Assembly (NCBI GenBank): GCA_021158465.1
Contig: JAGGUN010000044.1
Span: forward strand, 1 to 23,431
DNA: 23,431 bases
Direction of reading: 5' to 3'
Source: a bacterium
GTDB taxonomy: Bacteria; UBP14; UBA6098; 4484-93
A program made the translations under genes and the position numbers. Under the pieces are notes generated by a model. That model made no database searches and had not been told where the DNA came from. It saw only the letters and a list, made by a program, of their open reading frames with translations. Below, piece by piece: positions 7,249 through 12,805 of the stretch. Each line of letters begins with the position of its first letter. The stretch's first letter is position 1.

Positions 7249-7470
7249 ATGGGCAAGTATAAATATACCATAGTGATAGAACAGGATGAGGATGGAATGT
7301 ATATCGCTTCCTGTCCTGCCTTGCAGGGGTGCTATACTCAGGGAGAAACATTTGAGGAAGCTGTGAACAATATTAAAGATGCGATGAGGCTTCATATAGA
7401 GGCGAGGAACTCCCTCGGTGAGCGAATCCCTGTTGAGAGGGTGGTCGAAGAGGTGGAAATAGATGTCTAA
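7249..7470 (+). CDS. hicB: HicB-family antitoxin, minimal form (locus 2)
   Basis: 73 residues: YTIVIEQDEDGMYIASCPALQGCYTQGETFEEAVNNI... is a textbook HicB/UPF0150 core. The C-terminus, VERVVEEVEIDV, is a strand that pairs with the toxin in known structures. As in locus 1 there is no DNA-binding domain. The ATG is supported by AGGGGG 5 bp upstream. It overlaps the hicA start by 8 bp. Its sequence differs clearly from the locus-1 HicB, so the two loci are not a recent duplication. Confidence 0.93.
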   Translation: MGKYKYTIVIEQDEDGMYIASCPALQGCYTQGETFEEAVNNIKDAMRLHIEARNSLGERIPVERVVEEVEIDV

Positions 7471-7666
7471 GCTAATGCCTGTGAAGCCACGGGAGATAAC
7501 TGCTGTTCTTGAGAAGCTGGGTTTTATTCTTATCAGGCAGAGTGGAAGCCACGCCGTGTATCGCCACCCGGATGGAAGATGGTCTTCACTGGTATCCTTA
7601 CCCATTCCGGAGAATTTGGACGGAAGATTGCGAAGATATATATTTAACTCCATAAGGAGCAAATAG
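7463..7666 (+). CDS. hicA: HicA-family mRNA interferase toxin (locus 2)
   Basis: 67 residues; the catalytic GSH is intact (RQSGSHAVYRHPDGRW) after the KPREITAVLEKLGF helix-strand. The second HicA motif, usually P-x-H before the C-terminal helix and present as IPLHKE in locus 1, reads LPIPENLDG here. A His that is commonly conserved is therefore replaced by Pro, and the last helix is shortened (LRRYIFNSIRSK). The toxin may be weakened or of a divergent subtype. Its TAG at 7664-7666 is followed after one base by the ATG of the lipoprotein gene, so three genes form one transcription unit. Confidence 0.88.
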   Translation: MSKLMPVKPREITAVLEKLGFILIRQSGSHAVYRHPDGRWSSLVSLPIPENLDGRLRRYIFNSIRSK

Positions 7667-7667
7667 A

Positions 7668-8358
7668 ATGAAAGGGTTAATTATTCTTCTGTTCATCCTC
7701 TCACTGCTGTTTATTTCTTGTTCTTCTATGTTTTCTTCACCCCCTGATTCTGTGCGATTCTGTATTGTCGTTAAGGAGTTGCCAGATACTATCACCTATG
7801 CCAGAAGCGGTGTTCATTTAGGAGATGTGGAATATGCCTGGTCGATCCTTCTGGATGCGGATGGGAAACAGATGACGGGAATGAGAAATGCAAAGAAGGG
7901 TTTCGACGCCCAGCCGATGCTCTGGGTGGTTGCAAGGGATACAATCGAAAGAAACAAAAAGCTGGCACTACATGACAGGAGGGCAAAAAGAACTCATCTG
8001 CCATACTTTGACAGGGAAAATATGAGGTTCGAGCGGGAGGTCACCGATACCTTGTCAGGGGGGGCTGGTTTGCTTCGTTGGCGGTGCCGATATAAAATTC
8101 ACCGGGCTTGCATTCTCTGCGATCTCAGGTGATACAATAATAATTACCGTGCCGGGGAACTCTAACCTTTTGAAGAATAATCTTGGCTTTTCATCCGAAA
8201 CAAGATTCTACGCCCTAACTTTTATGCTTGACGATTCTCTCAGGGCAATATTCGACTCAACCGATGTAGGAACGGGAGTTGTATTAGATACAACCGGAGA
8301 TGCTCCCCCTATGATTGACATTATTTCAGCCTGGTTCGAGATATTTCCAAAAGAATAA
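7668..8358 (+). pseudogene. Lipoprotein gene interrupted by a frameshift at a G7 run
   Basis: The ATG at 7668 (AAGGAG upstream, inside the hicA 3' end) starts a lipoprotein signal: MKGLIILLFILSLLFIS followed by Cys at residue 18. As written the frame closes at 8132 after 154 codons. Its last residues (LRWRCRYKIHRACILCDLR) are unlike an exported protein. At 8058-8064 there are seven G. If one is skipped, the frame continues as SGGLVCFVGGADIKFTGLAFSA and on to the TAA at 8356-8358, giving a plausible 229-residue lipoprotein. I therefore treat the two reading frames as one gene. The family is not recognised. The break may be a mutation, a phase-variable tract, a recoding site or a sequencing error. 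It is the third gene of the hicBA locus-2 unit. Confidence 0.8.
8058..8064 (+). repeat. Homopolymer G7 tract inside the lipoprotein gene
   Basis: Seven consecutive G within the codons for S-G-G. Six G would restore the frame. Tracts of this kind are known slippage sites in phase-variable surface-protein genes and also a common sequencing error. Confidence 0.85.
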
Positions 8359-8425
8359 AAGCCACCAACATGGAACAAATCAGCAGAGTGGTCGAAGACC
8401 TCAATGCTCAGAAAAGAGAAGCAGG

Positions 8426-9178
8426 ATGTCCGGGGGTGTAAAAAAGTATTCTGCTGGGGAACTCTTAAAAATTCCTGCTTGGAGTTGGTATCTTGCGGTT
8501 TCCTTGTTAGGGATTGCGTCTGTTATTTCAGAGCTATATATATTTTGCTCTAAAACGCCCCTGGGGATTATCGAGAACTGGAAGCTCCTTGGAGACCTCG
8601 CACTATACTATGGACCAAGTTTCTTCAGAACTAACACCTTCTCGGTTTCTCCCTTCTTTCTTCTGCTTTTACTTGCAATGCACTCAGTCCTGCATAGATT
8701 TCTGCATTCCTTGCAAATCCCGCATTTATTCGACATATACCTTTTCTCGCTAAAACCTCGATGGAGGGAATGGACGCTAACCTTCTTGAGCATCGGCGGA
8801 GGTGCTCTGATTGTTTTTCATCGCTTTTCTCCCTCCACACTTACCGAGCTTGGGATGTATTATGGGAACCTGTTCATCATCTGGGGGATAACCCTCTATG
8901 CGTTCTTGGCACTTGAAGATTTTGCGATAAGAACAATGAGGAAACCTGAAGGATATCGTGCTCTGAATGTGGGAAAGCTAAAGGGAATAGGAACAGTTTT
9001 TAATAAAAAATCAGTTTTCGTGCTGGGGCTGGGTGCGTTCATTATCATCTCGCTCCTATCGCTGGGGAATCCTGCGTTCGTATTTTATTCTCTTGTCTTC
9101 CTTGCTATTTTTTGGCTCATAACCTATGTTAGCATGACAGAGACCCTAAACATATTCGCACCAATGAAGAAAAAATAG
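8426..9178 (+). CDS. Six-helix integral membrane protein of unknown family
   Basis: 250 residues from the ATG at 8426; an in-frame ATG at 8315 lies inside the lipoprotein gene and would add a hydrophilic, implausible N-terminus. Six hydrophobic segments are visible, beginning about residues 17, 69, 112, 143, 193 and 216. They include YLAVSLLGIASVIS, FFLLLLLAMHSVL, FIIWGITLYAFLAL and FVLGLGAFIIISLLSL. Between segments 4 and 5 is a basic cytoplasmic-type loop (RTMRKPEGYRALNVGKLK). The C-terminus is KKK. I do not recognise a family. It starts 67 bp after the lipoprotein end on the same strand, so it may belong to the same unit. The sequence just after its stop is RHS debris. Confidence 0.65.
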   Translation: MSGGVKKYSAGELLKIPAWSWYLAVSLLGIASVISELYIFCSKTPLGIIENWKLLGDLALYYGPSFFRTNTFSVSPFFLLLLLAMHSVLHRFLHSLQIPHLFDIYLFSLKPRWREWTLTFLSIGGGALIVFHRFSPSTLTELGMYYGNLFIIWGITLYAFLALEDFAIRTMRKPEGYRALNVGKLKGIGTVFNKKSVFVLGLGAFIIISLLSLGNPAFVFYSLVFLAIFWLITYVSMTETLNIFAPMKKK

Positions 9179-9180
9179 AG

Positions 9181-9810
9181 TTATTTGTCGCTTATGAGAT
9201 ACTGGGCAGAATGGTAGGAGTGAAAACAAAGGACAAGAACGAGAGTCTGGTATATAATGCCGATAAGATTCTCTGGGAGGAGGATAAGGCGGTCGGGAAG
9301 AAAACACTATATCTCAATTCGCCATCTGGTGCACTTGTGGGATACAAATATGACACCGATAGGCGGAATGTGATAACAGATTTGATTGGCAGTGTGAGAA
9401 GAATATATGACTTCAGCGATGGATTGAATAACTACCTCAACTTTGACGCTTTCGGGAATACATTGGAACAGGGTTCATCTCCGGAAGAAGATATTTTATG
9501 GAATGGTAGTTATCTTCTTCAAGACGACGAGGCTTACAAGCTCGCGAGGTGGTATTCCCCCGAATTTGCAATTAGCAACCAAGGGAATTGCCCACACGAG
9601 AGAAAGCCGTCAGAAGTAGAACCGGATTTTATTATTCTTGTTGCTGACCTCAAAAACCATCGTAGACTGGCAATCCTTCCTGTGCCCTTTACCAAAGTCT
9701 GGTTCTCACCTTCTCTTGAAGGAGGGTCTTACCTCCAATCTCGCCCCGGCAGCGGTTTGCCAGAGTGTCAATGGATACACAGCGGGGCACGGATGAGACC
9801 TCTGTTGTAA
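9181..9810 (+). pseudogene. RHS-repeat core fragment, truncated at both ends
   Basis: The frame is open across 9181-9810 and joins no convincing start; an ATG at 9211 falls inside the homologous region. The part up to about 9570 matches RHS/YD-repeat core proteins: YEILGRMVGVKT, LVYNADKILWEED, KKTLYLNSPSGALVGYKYD, ITDLIGSVRRIYD, FDAFGNTLEQGSS and LARWYSPEF. A normal RHS protein would continue with GRF..PDP and a toxin domain. Here the sequence after SPEF becomes unrecognisable (NQGNCPHERK...), as after a deletion or rearrangement. RHS proteins are very large surface or secreted toxins, so this is a remnant of about 130 codons. Confidence 0.72.
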
Positions 9811-9975
9811 ATGGCCCGGTGATCGCCGCTGGACCTGCGGATATTGGATAGATGCAACAAAGGTGGTCGGGTAGGCGTGTCAAAGCTGAGTTACCAAACT
9901 TAATACAAACAAACCATCGCTCACTTGATGAGATAAAGGATTGTAAGAAGTATTTTGTAGGGGGTATTAGAGAGT
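9811..9975 (+). other. Non-coding or decayed stretch before hdeD-like gene
   Basis: Short frames with stops are present. One, 9852-9992, gives 46 residues (RRVKAELPNLIQTNHRSLDE...) of protein-like composition that I cannot assign, and it overlaps the start of the next gene. It most likely belongs to the same rearranged debris as the RHS fragment. Confidence 0.3.
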
Positions 9976-10575
9976 ATGAAGGAGGGAGTTAAAAATACAA
10001 AAGCTTTATTAGGGCGATTGTGGCAGGCTTCGGCATTGCGCGGGATAATTAGCTTATTCTTTGGAGTGGGCACCTTAGTTCGCTGGTCCGGTATCTCCTA
10101 TGTGGATCTAATAGTTCTGTTTGGCTTATATGCGTTGATGGATGGCGTAATTTCCTTTGTTGGTTCGGTTGCGAACCGCAAGGAGAATAGGGACTGGTGG
10201 CTTATGGCACTCTCTGGTCTGTCCAGCTTTATAATCGGGTATATCGTTTTTGTCTTGCCTGATGCTGGTGCTACCGGTGAGGCCCTATGGCTTCCAATGG
10301 GGGTTCGTGCGCTTCTTATGGGCTGCTTGGATATTATTATAGCAATACGACTATGGAAAACAATCAAAGAAGAGAGATTTCTCATCTTAACCGGTTCCCT
10401 CTCGGTGCTCTTAGGTGCAATACTCTTATTCTTCCCGCTTTATCTGTTCCCATTCTATACGACTATCTTCGACTTTTTGAAGAGGTTTTTTATCTTTTTT
10501 ACCATAGCCTTGGGCTTGTTACAGTGTGGTTTTGCTTATAGGGTGTGGAGGGGGCGACCACGATGGCAACCCTGA
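9976..10575 (+). CDS. HdeD-family (DUF308) membrane protein
   Basis: 199 residues with six membrane segments arranged as three paired repeats, the hallmark of the HdeD/DUF308 family. ALRGIISLFFGVGTLV and IVLFGLYALMDGVISFVGS form the first pair, WWLMALSGLSSFIIGYIVF and MGVRALLMGCLDIIIAIRLWK the second, and RFLILTGSLSVLLGAILLFFP the third. HdeD of E. coli is an inner-membrane protein linked to acid resistance at high cell density; for distant homologues the role is unproven. The ATG at 9976 has a purine-rich GGGGG stretch upstream. It begins just after debris and appears to be transcribed alone. Confidence 0.85.
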   Translation: MKEGVKNTKALLGRLWQASALRGIISLFFGVGTLVRWSGISYVDLIVLFGLYALMDGVISFVGSVANRKENRDWWLMALSGLSSFIIGYIVFVLPDAGATGEALWLPMGVRALLMGCLDIIIAIRLWKTIKEERFLILTGSLSVLLGAILLFFPLYLFPFYTTIFDFLKRFFIFFTIALGLLQCGFAYRVWRGRPRWQP

Positions 10576-10848
10576 GGGATCGGTTTTCTGCGGACAGTGG
10601 AGAAATTTCGTGCGTTACTAGACGACAGAGGTAGAAAGCTACCTATAACGGCTATGCTGATTTTACGGTTGTCATATATCGCCAGCGAGACAGCGAGTTT
10701 TCTTGACCTCTTCTCCACTCAACGGGTTTCTTCTATTCTGTGCTCTTCATCGGGATGAGTTCGCTCGACTGTAGCCGTTGTAAATCGTGTTTGGAGACAG
10801 TCTTGCCCGTTTAAAGACCTTCACACTATGTGACAGGTCAGTCATTTC
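10576..10848 (+). other. Intergenic region without recognisable gene
   Basis: No frame with a ribosome site or known domain on either strand. A minus-strand frame at 10536-10718 is basic, lacks any recognised pattern and runs through the end of the DUF308 gene. The right end leads into the promoter of the radical SAM gene. Confidence 0.5.
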
Positions 10849-10876
10849 TTGACTTTTTTCCTATCTTGCTTATAAT
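10849..10876 (+). promoter_or_regulatory. Sigma-70-like promoter of the radical SAM gene
   Basis: TTGACT at 10849-10854, a 16-bp spacer and a perfect TATAAT at 10871-10876. Transcription would begin near 10883, about 30 nt before the ATG at 10914, with AGGAGG at 10904-10909. Confidence 0.7.
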
Positions 10877-10913
10877 GATATAAAAATTTATGCTTCTCTG
10901 GTTAGGAGGGAGA

Positions 10914-12416
10914 ATGAAGATTCTATTGGTGTATCCGGAGTATCCAAGCGATACATTTTGGGGATACAAGTATGCTTTGCGCTTCATATCGAAGAAGACT
11001 GGGTTACCTCCACTTGGTCTTCTGACGGTTGCAGCGCTTCTGCCGAGCGACTGGGAGCTGCGCCTTGTCGATATGAATGTTTCAGCACTCCACGAGAAGG
11101 ATATCTTATGGGCTGACTATGTCTTCATCAGTGCTATGGTGGTTCAAAGGCAGTCTGTGAAGAAGGTTGTTTCGGCTTGTAGGAGGCTTGGTAGAAGGAC
11201 GGTGGCAGGTGGTCCACTCTTCACCGAGGAGCCTGAGAAGTTCGACGAGATAGATTACCTCGTTCTCAATGAGGGTGAGGTAACGTTACCTCTTTTCCTT
11301 GATGATCTGGAGAAGGGTTGCCCGAAGCATATCTACACCACTGACAAGAAGCCAGAGCTTTCATCCTCGCCTGTTCCACTCTGGCGGCTGGTCAATACAA
11401 GGTATTACGAGGCGGCATGTGTTCAGTATTCGAGGGGATGTCCGTATGACTGTGAGTTTTGCGACATAACGCACCTGTATGGTCGGCGAGTGAGGGTGAA
11501 GAAGAAGGAACAGATAATAGCCGAGCTCAATGCCCTATACGATATTGGCTGGCGTAGGAATGTGTTCTTTGTTGATGACAACTTCATTGGCAACAAGGTA
11601 GCACTCAAGAACGATGTTCTCCCTGCTATAATTGAGTGGATGGAGGAAAGGAAGTATCCTTTCCGCCTGTTTACAGAGGTGTCGATCAATCTCTGTGATG
11701 ATGAGGAGTTAATGAACCTTATGGCTGAAGCAGGGTTCTACAAGGTCTTTGTTGGGATAGAGACCCCCAATGAGGACAGCCTTGCTGAGTGCAACAAGTT
11801 CCAGAACAAAAACCGCGACCTTGTTGCGTCAGTCAGGGTTCTGCAGAGGCATGGGTTTGAGGTTCAGGGTGGGTTTATTGTGGGGTTTGACAGTGATCCG
11901 CCAACGATATTCGATAGTCAGATAAAATTTATCCAGAAGAGCGGAATAGTTGAGGCGATGGTCGGACTCCTTAACGCTCCACGAGGGACGAGACTGTATA
12001 AACGGCTCAAGAAGCAAAACCGCCTGCTATCCGATATATCGGGCAACAACACTGACTTGTCCACAAATTTTATCCCGCTGATGGGGATGAAAAGGCTAAT
12101 TGAGGGATACAAGCGTGTCGTTAATACAATCTACTCACCCAGATACTACTACGAACGCGCCAGGATAGCACTTCGGGAACTCGCTACGCCGAAGAAGGGG
12201 AAGTTCAGGGTAGGACTTGCGGAGATCAAAGCGTTTTTAAGGTCTATATGGCATATCGGGATAAGGGGACGGGAGCGGTTCTATTACTGGCGGCTGTTCT
12301 TCTGGACAATTTTCAGACGTCCGGCACTGCTGCCGCTTGCCATTACATACTCGATTTATGGCTATCACTTTAGGCGGATATTCCAGGAGAAGGAACCTCT
12401 CTCGAGATCAGATTAG
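10914..12416 (+). CDS. B12-binding-domain radical SAM enzyme (class B type, DUF4070-like C-terminus)
   Basis: 500 residues from the ATG at 10914 (AGGAGG 4 bp upstream; an earlier in-frame TTG/ATG lacks one). Residues about 1-135 form a cobalamin-binding Rossmann domain: KILLVYPEYP, PPLGLLTVAALLP, RLVDMN, GGPLFT, DYLVLNEGE. The radical SAM barrel follows, with C176, C180 and C183 in SRGCPYDCEFCDI binding the 4Fe-4S cluster, then FFVDDNFIGN, GFYKVFVGIET and GFIVGFDSD. The C-terminal part resembles the DUF4070 extension seen in HpnP-like hopanoid methylases and related lipid or cofactor enzymes. The reaction is probably a methylation or rearrangement; the substrate is unknown. It ends 2 bp from the stop of the convergent gene at 12419. 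Confidence 0.88.
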   Translation: MKILLVYPEYPSDTFWGYKYALRFISKKTGLPPLGLLTVAALLPSDWELRLVDMNVSALHEKDILWADYVFISAMVVQRQSVKKVVSACRRLGRRTVAGGPLFTEEPEKFDEIDYLVLNEGEVTLPLFLDDLEKGCPKHIYTTDKKPELSSSPVPLWRLVNTRYYEAACVQYSRGCPYDCEFCDITHLYGRRVRVKKKEQIIAELNALYDIGWRRNVFFVDDNFIGNKVALKNDVLPAIIEWMEERKYPFRLFTEVSINLCDDEELMNLMAEAGFYKVFVGIETPNEDSLAECNKFQNKNRDLVASVRVLQRHGFEVQGGFIVGFDSDPPTIFDSQIKFIQKSGIVEAMVGLLNAPRGTRLYKRLKKQNRLLSDISGNNTDLSTNFIPLMGMKRLIEGYKRVVNTIYSPRYYYERARIALRELATPKKGKFRVGLAEIKAFLRSIWHIGIRGRERFYYWRLFFWTIFRRPALLPLAITYSIYGYHFRRIFQEKEPLSRSD

Positions 12417-12418
12417 TT

Positions 12419-12667
12419 TTATTCCTTGTTTTCTGGTTTCTCTTCCTTTTCTTTTTCCTCTCTTTCCTTTGCCTTTTTCTGCTCCGCCTTTTCTGCTGCT
12501 TTCTCTTTTATCGAGATAACACCGAATATAAAGGAGAAAACGCCTCCAAGGAGCAGCACTATCGGTATTGCCCCGAGGATAAACTGTCCCACATACTTTC
12601 CCCAAGGGGCAACTATTAGCCATATCCCGATGATGAAGAGAATTATCGCCAATATTATCCCTAACAT
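12419..12667 (-). CDS. Small two-helix membrane protein with charged tail
   Basis: 82 residues on the minus strand. The ATG at 12667 is preceded by AAAGGAGGGCAGAGC, a strong ribosome site. Two hydrophobic segments (LGIILAIILFIIGIWLIV and FILGAIPIVLLLGGVFSFIFGV) are joined by a short loop, PWGKYVG. The last 30 residues are almost entirely Lys and Glu (AEKAEQKKAKEREEKEK...), a predicted cytoplasmic charged helix. No family is recognised. A matching promoter lies at 12712-12740. It converges on the radical SAM gene with only 2 bp between the stops, and it diverges from the peptidase-barrel gene. Confidence 0.8.
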   Translation of the reverse strand: MLGIILAIILFIIGIWLIVAPWGKYVGQFILGAIPIVLLLGGVFSFIFGVISIKEKAAEKAEQKKAKEREEKEKEEKPENKE

Positions 12668-12711
12668 GCTCTGCCCTCCTTTGGATTTGATTTTCTATCT
12701 TTTGGTCGGAC

Positions 12712-12740
12712 AATGTAAAATGATTATTGCCGTTTGTCAA
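12712..12740 (-). promoter_or_regulatory. Sigma-70-like promoter of the small membrane-protein gene
   Basis: On the minus strand TTGACA (12740-12735), a 17-bp spacer and TACATT (12717-12712). The start would be near 12705, about 40 nt before the ATG at 12667. Confidence 0.6.
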
Positions 12741-12769
12741 TCAAAAATTTTCTCATTTGGATAATTTTA

Positions 12770-12798
12770 TTGAAATTCTCACCTGTCTTGTGTAAATT
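12770..12798 (+). promoter_or_regulatory. Putative promoter of the peptidase-barrel gene
   Basis: TTGAAA at 12770-12775, 17 bp, TAAATT at 12793-12798. The start would fall about at the ATG (12806), and there is no Shine-Dalgarno sequence, so the mRNA could be leaderless. Confidence 0.4.
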
Positions 12799-12805
12799 TA
12801 AACAT

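Noticed and set aside
8149-8358. Separate 69-codon gene after the lipoprotein
   Set aside because: It is the continuation of the lipoprotein in another frame; removing one G at 8058-8064 joins them, and the GTG has no ribosome site.
9689-9883. Minus-strand 64-codon frame
   Set aside because: No ribosome site and no protein-like pattern; it lies opposite rearranged debris.
10635-10700. Short YNGYADFTV-like reading resembling an FG-GAP or VCBS repeat
   Set aside because: Only a few residues match and stops flank the frame; this is too little to call a remnant.
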